Assembly (NCBI GenBank): GCA_051530055.1
Contig: CM121342.1
Coordinates: 11,966,001-12,030,000, forward strand
Source: Neoechinorhynchus agilis
Taxonomy: Eukaryota > Acanthocephala
Length of the DNA stretch: 64,000 nucleotides
Direction: 5' to 3'
Shown here: positions 1 through 9,322 of the stretch, one piece after another
How positions within the stretch are numbered: position 1 is the stretch's first letter
Layout: each line of letters opens with the position of its first letter
Program-made: the position numbers and the translations under genes
Notes under the pieces: generated by a model
Seen by the model: the letters and a program-made list of their open reading frames with translations, nothing else
The model's database searches: none
Told to the model about the DNA's origin: nothing

Positions 1-687
1 GAGCGGTATGTGGTCGAAAGGAATATCCATCATTTTTATTGCAAATCGAAGGGTTTGCCGAAGCGTTAAGAAAACCACGGGACCCTTTAGTTGCAGCCAC
101 GAATAGGGTGGCCGGCACAAGAATTAATGAAAATGTTTCTGAAACCCATAGTCTGATCAACGTTTTTGTATTGATGTATCCGTTGAGACATACATTTCCA
201 GTTCTTTACTACTTTTCTCTTGCGATCTGGTAAGATTTATCGTTAATTCCCGATCCTGGAATTGCTATTTCTGTCGCGCGCAGAACACGAAAATCTCCCT
301 AGTGAACTGGGAAAGAAGTTTGTCGCTACGCCGAGTCAGAAACTTTAACCACCAGGATTCCGGTCATTACGCGACAGATATCTTCGTCAAATTCGCCAAC
401 TCATTTTTCGGACCCTAGGGGAAATCATAGTGAGGCGCATTTTTTGCGAAGTCGTCTAGATTCAAAATAACGAGCGGCGGTGATAGGATGTGGTTAGCTC
501 GTTAATCGTTTTGCTGAGCACCAGCTCGAGAGGTTTTCACAATGTCGCCAAATATAAAGTAGCTGTTTATACATCGCAACGAGTGTTAATAAGCTCGGGA
601 ACTCCTATTCAATGCAGCTAATGAATGCATGGCGACTAATCGAATTAAAGGCTCTCGTGAGGCCTATCTTGACTATAGTAGAAGGAC
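1..687. repeat. Relic of the Cys/Pro-gene downstream flank
   Basis: This stretch matches the downstream flank of Cys/Pro gene 2. About 272-687 is nearly identical to 21,664-22,080, while 40-270 is a looser match to the same flank and to 9000-9300. It carries the shared string around CGGGACCCTTTAGTTGCAGC. No Cys/Pro coding sequence lies inside the window here, so the gene itself may be to the left or lost. The match ends near 687, where copies A and B continue into a LINE-D fragment instead. The short open frame at 39-233 belongs to this flank and is not a convincing gene. Confidence 0.75.
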
Positions 688-724
688 CTTCGGTAAAACA
701 CCTTGCAGCATCGATAATAATAGA

Positions 725-1135
725 TACAAAATATAGGACCGGTGTACCCTTGGGTCCTCATAAGCACTCGAGTTAATAGTTGTTCAAAAAATAAATTCGG
801 ATCCGTTCAGGTGGGAATTGACGGATATTGTTTGTAGGAGCGCTTGTAAGGTTGGTAATGGAGTGTAGATATAGGTGGGTGCGAGGTCGAGGGAGGAAGA
901 AACGAATTAGGATTACGAGTGTTGTGCTCATGAGAAAAGGGGCGGGTGAGGGAAGGTAACATAAAACAGAAGTAAAATTTAGATAGATCGGGTGAAGGGA
1001 TTCCTAAATGGCGGAGATGTTTAAGGAGATAAATTTTAAAGGTGTTGAGCTTGAGGGAGAAAGTGATGTGCGAGTCCAATTTCAAATTTGATTGAAATTG
1101 GAGACCCAGAATTCTGAGGGGAAGGCGACTCATTG
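725..1135 (-). mobile_element. LINE-C 3'-end fragment
   Basis: Read on the minus strand this encodes the C-terminal part of a CR1/Jockey-like ORF2, with LRILGLQFQSNLK and LKHLRHLGIPSPDLSKFYF followed by NTRNPNSF. The same end is found on the plus strand at about 22,570-23,310. The likeness extends into the 3' tail: the reverse complement of 735-790 contains AACTCGAGTGCTTATGAGGA, matching the stretch near 23,250. Only the post-palm region is left, so this is a 5'-truncated, inactive copy. Confidence 0.75.
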
Positions 1136-1561
1136 GATATATGCTTGTTAAAGTTGCTTTGAAATTTTACTGAGCGAATGAAGTCAAAGCAACGGCAAAA
1201 ATGTCTTTATAACACAATTTTAGCACATCTTCAAAGAATTTTAAGCGTCTTTGTGCTCTAAAATATAAAAGCGATTAATGATTTTCTAGAACTATTTGAT
1301 GGAAGTTGCGAATCCACTAGTGACGAACTTATGTTTCAAAGGGAATCACGTTTTAAAGGCAAATGAAGTGAATTAGATGAACACAGAACGTAAAACTTTT
1401 TCGAAAATTGAATTTAGCACACAAATCTCACAAGCAAACTTATACGATTTTCAAGCAAATAAATTGCTGATTTTTTCTCACAAACAATTGGTTGTCGATC
1501 AACTCAGGAAAATGGGTGAAATCCCCCATTCCGAATGCATACAAAATACGGGAAAACGACT
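1136..1561. other. Intergenic, nothing recognised
   Basis: This A+T-rich stretch lies between a LINE-C fragment and the 3' end of RPS15. It must hold the RPS15 3' UTR. An open frame on the plus strand (1377-1634) overlaps the RPS15 coding strand in antisense and shows no recognisable protein, so it was not called. Confidence 0.5.
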
Positions 1562-2017
1562 TTACTTTAGAGGAATAAATCTGGACGACTTGGTTGCACC
1601 AATACCAGCCCTTCCATGTTTGACTGGTTTGTAGGTTATTGAAAACTCACCCAAATAATGGCCGATCATTTCGGGCTTAATTTCTACCTGAGTGAACTGT
1701 TTTCCATTATAAATACCGATGACATTTCCGACCATTTCGGGTACAATGACCATGTTCCTCAAATGAGTCTTAACACATGCGGGTTTCTCCAGTGGAGCCG
1801 TGTTCGCTTTTGCTTTCGCTAACTTTCTCAACAACAAGTCACAATCCTTACCAAGCGAACGACCGAATCGTCGACGAATTCGAGCAGGGAAAAGCTGCGC
1901 GAGCTCCGGCTGGCTCATTTCGAGCAACTTGTCCAAATCTACACCTCGATAACTGAACCTTTTGAACGTACGTCGCTTCTTGTCTTCGAGAGCTGCTGCT
2001 TTGGCGGCCGCGTCCAT
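1562..2017 (-). CDS. RPS15: 40S ribosomal protein S15 (uS19)
   Basis: This gene encodes the small-subunit ribosomal protein uS19 (eukaryotic S15), a protein of the 40S head near the decoding region. The 151-residue frame is full length (human 145). It keeps the family core: [19 protein letters not shown] near the start, then [56 protein letters not shown] and the invariant end SSRFIPLK. There is no intron. The start was chosen because upstream sequence loses likeness and the N-terminus [12 protein letters not shown] is a normal variable S15 head. No break is seen, so this is probably the functional host gene. It lies in the same orientation as kanadaptin, about 2.5 kb away, with LINE fragments between. 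Confidence 0.97.
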   Translation of the reverse strand: MDAAAKAAALEDKKRRTFKRFSYRGVDLDKLLEMSQPELAQLFPARIRRRFGRSLGKDCDLLLRKLAKAKANTAPLEKPACVKTHLRNMVIVPEMVGNVIGIYNGKQFTQVEIKPEMIGHYLGEFSITYKPVKHGRAGIGATKSSRFIPLK

Positions 2018-2043
2018 TCGAGAATAAATTCACAATGCATTTA

Positions 2044-2050
2044 GGAAGAG
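2044..2050 (-). promoter_or_regulatory. Possible 5' TOP-like pyrimidine tract of RPS15
   Basis: The minus strand reads CTCTTCC about 27 bases upstream of the RPS15 start codon, just after another pyrimidine run. Ribosomal-protein mRNAs of animals often begin with C followed by a short pyrimidine tract. Whether transcription starts here is inference. Confidence 0.25.
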
Positions 2051-2400
2051 CTAGCGGTAGAGAAAACGAAATACGGAAGAATGCCATTTGACGTCATTGG
2101 CATGTAAATTGTTCCATTAGGCCACTTTCAGTGTGCTACAGTTGTTAGAAAAGTCCGCTAAAAACTTCGAACATTAGTGGACAAAAGGGACTCCCGTCAA
2201 TGTCTTTAAATCCGATCAGAAAATCAGCGGAGACTACTAAATGGTGGACCCGGATTCACCGTCGTCTCAACTTCTAGTTTTGCAACGCATTGGTTTTGAC
2301 TTTCCAAGGTAAAGCAATCGTATCTCAGGATTGAGGTCCTCATTCCCTGTTCTTTTTGTGATGGAAAGCAATACAATGAATCATATTGCTCTCACTCAGG
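2051..2400. other. RPS15 upstream region, nothing else certain
   Basis: This stretch should hold the RPS15 promoter. A 23-codon plus-strand frame opens at 2241 and ends in AAGGTAAAG, which looks like a splice donor, but no matching downstream exon could be found. No transposon was recognised here. Confidence 0.4.
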
Positions 2401-3465
2401 ATTCTCGAAGTCGAGTCGGCGGACGAGCTGAGCACGAAAATAAATTGCTCCACGTCTACTTCTTTTTCCTAACCTTTTTCCCGCTTGGAGGCGGGGTCGA
2501 CTGTTGAGGACTTTTGCTTCGACTTGTCCCGATCGAGAGCCTGGTCTGGGTATAGCTTCGATTCTCTAAGGTCCACGTGTAGGGTGGAGCCCTCCGTTAA
2601 CTTCGACGGTCAATCCTTTCTTCGCGAGAGAGGTCCCATTTGCACGCATCAAATAACTGTACCATCTCCGTTGGGCCTCACGCATTTTATCCTTGATCGT
2701 CATGACACCGAAGCGATTTCGAATGTCGTCGGATGATTGACATGGTCGGACAATGTGATGCCGCTCATCCATCTTAGCATCTTTGTCTCCATGACGCTTG
2801 GGCGATGTTCGTCGTTCTTGATGATTGGCCAGCATTCGGCTCCATATAGTGCCACGGGCGAAGTACTGAGCGATAAATCCTCGACTTGAAGTGCGTCTTC
2901 ATTCGCCGATCACACAGGACGGCAGTTGCTGACCGCTATTTCATCCAAGTTGCGCTGATTCTATTTGTTATTTCCCACTATAGATCGCGGTCATTTGATA
3001 TTGTCGACCCTAGGTATTTGAAGTGGTCAACGCGCGCGGCAAATTGATTTTGTCTGTGTTAAATGTGTCTTTTCGTTTGTTGATCGGTTGTTAGATATTG
3101 TGTTTTCGTCAGGTTCATCTTTAAACCGAATCTCGCCAATCTGTCTCTCCATACTTGGACCACTCTTTGAAGCTTCTCTTTGTCTTCAGATACTAGGAGA
3201 ACGTCATCGGCATACAGTATTGTGAACGGCGCTGGGCGTTGGATATCTGAAGTTATCGCATCCATTACTAAGATAAACAGTAAAGGCGGCAGTGCACTTC
3301 CCTGATGAACTCCAACGCTTATCGGCTATGGTTTTGAGATTCCTGCCACATTCCTGACACGGCTCTTTGGATTTCGGTAGAGCAATGTGACCCATTCGAT
3401 CAATTGTTCGGGGATTTTGTGTTGACGGACTGCATACCAAATCAAAGTGTGTGGTACTCGATCGA
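2400..3465 (-). mobile_element. LINE-A (RTE-type) ORF2 fragment
   Basis: The minus strand encodes the second half of an RTE-type reverse transcriptase: FDRVPHTLIWYAVRQHK at the 5' edge (near 3460), VGVHQGSALPPLLFILVMDA, then the catalytic LYADDVLLVSEDKEKLQRVV and GLKMNLTKTQYLTTD, and further down RRWYSYLMRANGTSLAKKGL, the usual RTE C-terminus. The frame changes more than once (near 3290 and between 3060 and 2835), so it is dead. The endonuclease and the fingers are absent. It abuts a LINE-C piece in the opposite direction at about 3465. A related fragment lies at 11362-11755. Confidence 0.85.
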
Positions 3466-4270
3466 AAGCTTTTTATAGATCAACGTCGTAAACACTTGCA
3501 AACAATTCTCAACCATCTCATTTCCTCGCTCTCCACCCTAAACCTCTCCCTAAATTTATCCAAATCTTTTGAGCTTGTCCCCCACATTTCCAAACACAAC
3601 CTTATCCCCGCGCCTCTCCCTCTCCAACGCTCCTCTTCTCTCCGAATACTGGGCCTGATTTTACAAGAAAACCTTAAATGGAATGCCCACATTTCATTTA
3701 CACTCTCTAAAAAAACCCTAGTATTTACCTTCTCAAATTCCTCCGGCGTCTCGGCGTATCCCCTAAACACCTTGCCCACTTTTATCTCTCTACCATCCTC
3801 CCTATCCTTACATACGCCTTCCCCATTTTCCTCGCCCTTTCCGCCAATGCTCTCCATTCGCTCGAAACCTTCCACAAGAGAGCAGCGAGAATATGCGGGA
3901 CTTCACTCCCTCCCCTCGACGCCCACCTCCACTCCATTTTCTCCAAAAACGCCCTCCGTCTACTCCAACCACTTCCACAATTTTCTTCCCTCATCTCTAA
4001 ATACTCTTCCCAAGTAAACACCCGGAACCCCAACCTTTTTCATCCCCCCTCGCTCGTACTACCCTTTACCAAAAATCTTTCTTCCCTCAAGCCCAATCTT
4101 TCCTTAATAACCGGAGAACAAGGAAAGACTCCTAATCTGTCATTCTCCTGTAAACTCCAAAGACAAATCCCACCTCCCTGCCTCAACATCCGACATCCAG
4201 ACAACTTCAGCAAAGATAGATGCTGGCAAGTGTATGGATCGTTTTTCTTATTCAATAAAACGTGTTTGTT
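3466..4270 (+). mobile_element. LINE-C 3' half with its natural 3' end
   Basis: The plus strand encodes the thumb and C-terminal part of a CR1/Jockey-like ORF2: LNLSLNLSKSFELVPHI, SSLRILGLILQENLKWNAHI, then in a second frame RRLGVSPKHLAHFYLS, FHKRAARICGTSLPP and NTRNPNLFHPPSL. One frame change is visible near 3735. The 3' end carries AATAAA at 4254-4259 followed by a T/G-rich tail. From about 4019 to 4262 the sequence is almost the same as 59,777-60,020, a tail of this family inserted in a gypsy fossil. Antisense frames through this end are shadows. Confidence 0.8.
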
Positions 4271-4587
4271 GTTGTAAGGCCAACGAAAAGGCCGAAAATT
4301 TTCAAGATAAATCTATTTTCTTAATCAAACATCGCTAATTGAAACTGAAACTATAATGAATACTTTCTTTACAACTATTCGATAAACAGTCGTGCTACAT
4401 GAATCCCATCTGTGGTGCCACATCCTTTGACAAATCCAGCTTGATTAACAGATAAATCGAAGATATACAATAGAAAAATAAGACGCCGAGAGATCTTAAA
4501 AAGTGCTTGTGTTAAAATGCGATTGTCGCCCAAAGTCAACTTCGGCATCGATTAGAAAATTTAATCTTCAGTTTTTTTAAAAAACAT
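4271..4587. other. Intergenic between LINE-C and the kanadaptin 3' end
   Basis: This A+T-rich stretch contains no recognisable gene. It should include the kanadaptin 3' UTR, since the kanadaptin stop codon is at 4588-4590 on the minus strand. Confidence 0.5.
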
Positions 4588-7522
4588 TCAGTAACCAAGT
4601 TTGTCATTCAATGAAGATCGTCCGTCTCCAGATTGGTTCATTGGTGGCACCCAATCGATAAACCTTTCACTGATATCATCATCTTTCTTGTTCACTAAAA
4701 TAGGTTCAGTTTTTGACAACTTTTTTACAGGGAAAACGCGTTCGCCATCGACTTTTTTAGCTGTCACAGTCTTTTCTGTCGCTTCCCTTAAAATATCTTC
4801 CTCGAATTGCTCAATGGTTTTTTTCCAGTCACCAAAATCGGTTTTCGTAGTAGCCGCAATCCGTGCAAGATTAGTAGTTGATTTCTTTAATCGAGAAATC
4901 TCATTCAGTCTAACTTTTAATCTCAATCGCTGTCGCGAATCTAGCGCACCGTTCACAAGAGATTGAACATACGCGTCCACGTCACCATCCTCCGCTGCTT
5001 TCTCTGCCTTCGCCGATTTGTCCAAATCTAACTTAATACCTTGCTCCTCACGTATCAGCGTCTTCATATCCTCAGCCTAAAAAGTATTAATTATCTATGT
5101 GCATTTATATCGAATGTTTTACCAAACTGCGAGTGGTTTTGATCGCTGCCATCTCCTCATTCTTCCCAACGCCCATCCTTTCCATTCGACGAGCTCTTTT
5201 CTTTTCCAAATCGCCTGTCCGATCGAAAAAGGTATCTTCATCGCTATCGTAATAATCATTTGCTTCCCAATCTCTGTTTTGTCTTTTAGTTTGTTCTTCT
5301 CGCAGCACACCCAATCTATCGAGATACTCACAAGCTTCCAGTGCGCATTTCCTAACACAGTCCGTTTTTCTACCGTCTTCAAGTGTAGTCTCTATTATAA
5401 CTGAACGACCGGTATCTGGATCAATGTACGGGAGACTATCTTTTAGATTTAGAATTGAACTCGAGAAAATGAAATACTCACGAAACACTGCAATTATGTG
5501 TGCTCCAGTCTAGAGATTTCACGTCGAACTCCAGCACTTGCCCTATGTTGATTGTGAAAAAACGAAACAGCTTATCATTTTGTTTATTTGAGCAAACATT
5601 CGAGGGACTTTTAGACAAAAATCAAAAGGACAAAATTTCTTATTTTTCCCGTGTTAAAAAACGAAAAAACTTAATGATCTTTTAGTTTGTTGAAAAAGCC
5701 AATATACCTTCCTTATCGAAGAATTGATTTAAAGCTGATTTTGGATCAGCATAGTAAAACTGATCAATTGCGTTGTAGCCATCTGTATCCTTTTCTGAAG
5801 TCACAATCAGTTGGGAGTCCACGGCTAAATCCTTCATTCCCCAGTCAATATCTCTTCGATCATTCACGTTGTTCTTGATTCGCTTTTCTCTCACAGTTCG
5901 ATTAATCCGTTTGTACTTTTCGTACAGCTTCTTCATTTGTTCACGTGAAGGAGCACGGGTATCGTCCTCAATGAGATCTTGCGGATCTAAATCGCCTTCA
6001 AATACATAAAGGCGCGTACTTGCACCAAATCGAACGCTATAACCCGATCGGAGCTCAACATAGCAGCGCTTACTAATAAGACTTTTATTAACGAAGGTTC
6101 CATTTGAGCTGCCGAGATCGTAAATGTAAAGCAACTTCCTCTCACTCGACCACTGCAAGACCGCATGGTACCGAGAAATACTGTCATGTTTCATTATGGC
6201 AAAATATCACAATCGGGCATGAATAGTGAACGCCTTGTAAGGAGTTGGAAAATTGCATTATCGATAAAATCTACATTGATTGTCACATTCGCGACCAAAA
6301 AACCAATTGGTGACTGATAAAAAACAATTTTTTTACAACGGGAATTATTAAAAAATGGTTGACCTTGTGAATTCCACTGATGTATTCATCAACTAAAACT
6401 CACAAAGTTTCAAAACCGAAAGTTCTCACAAGATTTACAAATTCTAAGTGTGAAACTTTTTTTAGAATTTTTATAAGTGGCTTAGCCGGTAGTCTTTTTT
6501 ATAGATATATTATTATTCCATATACGGCCGAATGGGCACACAGTCCACCGATTTCGGTCTGGGAAGCGCTGGTCTGCGCTCAATGCCCATGGCCGTGCGG
6601 TTATGAGTTTGTACGCAACTCATCAGTGAGTTTCCGCCCTTCAGCAGTATTTTGGTCCCTTTGATGTGAGTCATCGGTGGTAACGGATTCGAACCCGTTG
6701 CCCCTTAACTGGGATCTGGAGCATCAGTCCAATTGACCACCTCAGTACACTGCTTAAGGTCGTTCAAACTTAACTGGTATCTGGAGTGTTAGTCCACTTT
6801 ACCAGCTCAGTACACTGCAGAAGGTGGCCAAGTGGACTAATGCTCCAGATCTCAGTTAAGGGTCAACGGGTTCGAATCCGTTAAAGCCGATCACGCACAA
6901 CAAAAGGGGACGAAATACTGCTGAAGGGCGGAAATTCACGGATGAGTCCCGCCTCCCCGGGAGGTATCTGAGAATCCGGAGGGGTGTACAAACTTAACCG
7001 TACGGTCTTGGGGCATTGAGTGCAGACCAGCGCTTCGCAGACCGAAATCGGTGGACGGCGTTTGTCCATTCGGCCGTGTATGGAAAAAATATCTAAATGT
7101 GAAACGTTTGAAGATTTGCTAGCAATAAAGTATTCATTCTTTAAAAAGTAGCAATCGACCAAACCAAATACTTTCCTTGACAAACAACCGTCGGGTACAC
7201 AATGCGAGTGACTACTCGTGTAAAACAGCTATAAACGAAAACGATTTTCTAAGACGCTCAAATTTTATAACCTTTAAATAAACTGAAAGATATAATGAGT
7301 AGTGAAGATGAAGGGTAGAGATTATTACCAAATCAAGCAACGAATTGTGAAATTCTGCATTATTATATCATTATCGTTAGCCTTCCCCACTTTTGTAAAA
7401 GATCGAAAATTCGAAAGTTTCACATTTTCCAATACGGAACCGTTCTTTATTACCTCAAAACGGAAATGGGCAGGCGGAATGTCTTTTTGAGAACACCAAT
7501 CGGGTTCGAGATAGTACGTCAT
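4588..7522 (-). CDS. SLC4A1AP: Kanadaptin (SLC4A1AP) homologue, FHA-domain protein, carrying a transposon insertion
   Basis: Kanadaptin is a conserved nuclear FHA-domain protein linked to splicing complexes. Exons on the minus strand: 7522-7358, 6199-5708, 5542-5482, 5435-5123 and 5076-4588. The introns are 165, 46 and 46 bp, all GT-AG, with phases that agree. Exon 1 gives YYLEPDW and the first FHA strands (VLENVKLSNFRSFTKVGK). Exon 2 gives SISRYHAVLQ, YDLGSSNGTFVNK, SVRFGASTRLYVFEG and ends at SALNQFFDKEG. Exon 4 has DPDTGRSV, CALEACEYLDRLGVLR and YYDSDEDTFFDRTG. Exon 5 ends in WVPPMNQSGDGRSSLNDKLGY, the family's C-terminal signature. The predicted protein is about 500 residues, shorter than human. 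A start at 7639 would add 39 residues. Between exons 1 and 2 sits a hAT-like element (6200-7357) that must be spliced out or else kills the gene. Confidence 0.85.
6518..6745 (-). mobile_element. tRNA-derived SINE-like unit, left arm
   Basis: Read on the minus strand it has an A-box-like string at 6739-6729 and a B box GGTTCGAATCC (6695-6685), then a body ending near 6518 with CGGCCGTATATGG. The body contains GACCGAAATCGGTGGAC. It is an inverted partner of 6821-7083. A partial third head lies at about 6770-6810 on the same strand. Acceptor-like ends pair, but no good anticodon arm could be folded, so it is not a tRNA gene. Confidence 0.6.
6821..7083 (+). mobile_element. tRNA-derived SINE-like unit, right arm
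   Basis: The plus strand has a near-consensus Pol III A box TGGCCAAGTGG at 6825-6835 and a perfect B box GGTTCGAATCC at 6869-6879, followed by a body of about 200 bases ending in CGGCCGTGTATGG. The left arm (6518-6745) is its inverted partner, so the two units are transcribed away from each other. It could instead be a foldback element that captured a tRNA head. Confidence 0.6.
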
Positions 7523-7667
7523 ACAAATACGTGAGAATCGGACACCCAAAAGACACGGATTGTCGATGAGTCTTCCGGTTTCAATGTTCTCTTTAAAGAT
7601 CGGCTTGAAACAAAAGTTTACCCGTCCACTTTGTTTCATGGACTCTTTGACCGTGGTTCGTGCTCAC

Positions 7668-7943
7668 ATTCTAAAATCGCTATTTTAGCAACTTTGCGTT
7701 GTTATAGTTTCCTAGTAAAGCATTTGCTTGCGCTTTTCGAACATCGTGATAAAAGTTCTTATCCGAAATTATAGGCATGTTTTAGAAACAAGATGTATCG
7801 ATGTTTTGAAAAACTTGTCCGTGTACGTTGATCGATTTGATAACATTGCAGCTAAATGTACAATATTTGCTGCCTTTGCCGAATGGATAAAAGTGAACCC
7901 GTAGATCAGTTGAAGGTATCTTCTTTTGTGACTTCTGCGATCA
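7668..7943 (+). promoter_or_regulatory. Conserved promoter block of Cys/Pro gene 1
   Basis: About 275 bases upstream of the gene are almost the same as those upstream of gene 2 (from 19,963), except that gene 2 has about 60 more bases near its left end. The block opens with a palindrome, CTAAAAT-CGCT-ATTTTAG (7671-7688). A TATA-like ATAAAAG lies at 7887-7893, about 50 bases before the start codon. The sharp left edge of likeness marks the left end of the old gene duplication unit. Confidence 0.55.
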
Positions 7944-8582
7944 ATGGCGTTCGTTCGATTACTTCTCGCGCTCTTCGTTACATTGAGAACGTTTTCTGCG
8001 ATGGAAATGGTTAAGTTAATGCAGACTGGCAATGAACCAAACGCAACAATTATTGAAGAGAGAGGCTGCGGATGTATGGACTGTCAGGAACTTCTTTCTT
8101 GTTCTGCCCCAAAAACAATCCAAGCGACAACATGTCAACCACATTGTCCACTAATATGTTCAGCAAACTGCCCACCAACCTGCCAACCATACTACCCACC
8201 AACGTGTCCACCAACTTACCCACCAACGTGCCCGCCACATTGTCTACCAATCTGTCCACCAACCTGCCAACCATACTGCCCACCAACCTGCCCAGCAACC
8301 TGCCCACCAACGTGCCCTCCACATTGTCTACCAATATGCCGAGCAACCTGCCCACCAACGTGTCCACCAACTTACCCACCAACGTGCCCGCCACATTGTC
8401 TACCAATCTGTCCACCAATCTGCCAAGCAACCTGCCCACTAACGTGCCCACCAAACTGTCAACCAACTTGCCAACCACACTGCCCGCCAACGTGCCGACC
8501 AAGCCGCCGACCAACCTGCAACATTCCGGCACTTTGCATCGACCAGAATGTTTGCCCACCAAAGTATATTGGTTGCTGCTAG
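7944..8582 (+). CDS. Secreted Cys/Pro tetrapeptide-repeat protein, gene 1 (copy A)
   Basis: This single-exon gene encodes 212 residues. A signal peptide (MAFVRLLLALFVTLRTFSA, residues 1-19) is followed by a short acidic region with a possible N-glycosylation site (NAT), a head GCGCMDCQELLSCSAP, and about 32 tetrapeptides of the type C-P-P-T/H/Y (residues about 65-192). The tail is CNIPALCIDQNVCPPKYIGCC. The repeat is built on a 12-base unit TGCCCACCAACN, and some cysteines have become tyrosine (TGC to TAC). It is preceded by a conserved promoter block and followed by AATAAA at 8666-8671. No known family was recognised. An extracellular, disulfide-crosslinked role (cuticle, eggshell or secretion) is inference. 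Gene 2 (20298-20873) is a paralogue. Confidence 0.8.
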   Translation: MAFVRLLLALFVTLRTFSAMEMVKLMQTGNEPNATIIEERGCGCMDCQELLSCSAPKTIQATTCQPHCPLICSANCPPTCQPYYPPTCPPTYPPTCPPHCLPICPPTCQPYCPPTCPATCPPTCPPHCLPICRATCPPTCPPTYPPTCPPHCLPICPPICQATCPLTCPPNCQPTCQPHCPPTCRPSRRPTCNIPALCIDQNVCPPKYIGCC

Positions 8583-8665
8583 AAATGGTAAATTGTTTAT
8601 CCATTTCATAGAACAATTAGATAGATGGCATTATAGTAGAATGCCACACTTAGATGTTAGAGCTT

Positions 8666-8671
8666 AATAAA
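8666..8671 (+). terminator. Polyadenylation signal AATAAA, gene 1 copy A
   Basis: AATAAA lies 84 bases after the stop codon of the Cys/Pro gene, in a 3' UTR conserved with gene 2 (signal at 20957-20962) and with 58437-58442. Confidence 0.6.
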
Positions 8672-9322
8672 TATTCCATTTAGTTCTTTTATTGTCTGAA
8701 CTTCGTGGTTTAATCAATTTTTAAAAGCCTCGGTTGGAACGGAGAAGTATCTTATAAAAACAGCGCCATTTTTCCAACTTTGGTTAAAAATTCTGCGGTG
8801 CTGTTCCGATGGCGCCAATTGTCTCAATGGCGAAATGTTGGAAAATGAAGAGCGACGTATCGGCGATTTTGCCTGGCCATTGTTTTTGAGTGATCGATGC
8901 CGTAGGTTCAAGTTTTGTCCGTCTTAACATCGAACTTGCATGTCGTCGGGATTGAGCAAGCTACGAATAAGCGTAATGCCGAACGATCATCCATTTTAGT
9001 AACAATCGACGAGCTTGACGAAGCGTAAAGGAAACTACGGGACCCTTTAGTTGCAGCCACGAATAGGCGTGCTCGTTCTTTGTGGTCGACACAAGAATCA
9101 ATGAGGTTTCGAAATTGCTTCTGAAACCCAGAGTCTGATCAACGTTTTTGTATTGATGTATCCGTTAAGATAAACATTTCGAGTTCTTTACTACTTTTTC
9201 TCTTGCGATTCTGTAAGATTTATCGTTAATTCCCGGTCCTGGGATTGATATTTCTGTCGCGCGTGTCAGAAACTTTAACCATCAAGATTCCGGTCATTAT
9301 GCGACGGATATCTTGGTCGAAT
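8672..9322. repeat. Cys/Pro-gene downstream flank block, copy A gene 1
   Basis: This block is shared with 20,963-21,780, 58,443-59,084 and 40-360. It contains TCTTATAAAAACAG, GTTCCGATGG(C/T)GCCAATTGTCTCA and the string around CGGGACCCTTTAGTTGCAGC. A plus-strand frame with RSSILVPIDG-like residues runs through parts of it and may be a decayed exon carried along with each gene copy. Likeness stops near 9322. Confidence 0.65.

Larger units (their letters stand above)
6200..7357. mobile_element. hAT-like non-autonomous DNA transposon in the kanadaptin FHA exon
   Basis: This 1,158-bp insert has imperfect terminal inverted repeats. The two ends read inward as CARAATWTCACAAT (12 of 14 identical), with weaker likeness for about 15 more bases. 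It is flanked by an imperfect 8-bp target duplication, CATTATGG (6192-6199) and CATTATTA (7358-7365), 6 of 8 identical. Removing the insert and one duplication restores an unbroken kanadaptin reading frame (DIIM then KHDSISRYH). Eight-bp duplications and a CA(G/A) terminus fit hAT elements. No transposase is present. Inside lie two tRNA-like SINE units arranged head to head. Confidence 0.7.

Noticed and set aside
1377-1634. 85-codon plus-strand frame overlapping RPS15
   Set aside because: Its second half is the antisense of conserved RPS15 codons and the first half shows no likeness to anything known.
2241-2312. Possible first exon MVDPDSPSSQLLVLQRIGFD followed by GTAAAG, divergent from RPS15
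   Set aside because: Only 23 codons, and no acceptor and second exon could be found before the LINE-A fragment.
4040-4255. Minus-strand open frame with NDPYTCQHLSLLKLSGC, shared with 59590-60216
   Set aside because: It is the antisense of the LINE-C 3' tail. The plus-strand reading matches other LINE-C ends and finishes at an AATAAA.
6661-6740. Possible tRNA gene on the minus strand
   Set aside because: A and B boxes are present, but no anticodon arm folds and the unit continues into a SINE-like body with an inverted partner.
8050-8616. Long antisense and alternate-frame readings through the Cys/Pro genes (VVGKVVG, LPTTLPTT), also at 20370-20775 and in copy B
   Set aside because: A 12-base repeat free of stops in several frames opens all of them. 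Only the sense frame has a signal peptide, conserved ends and a promoter.
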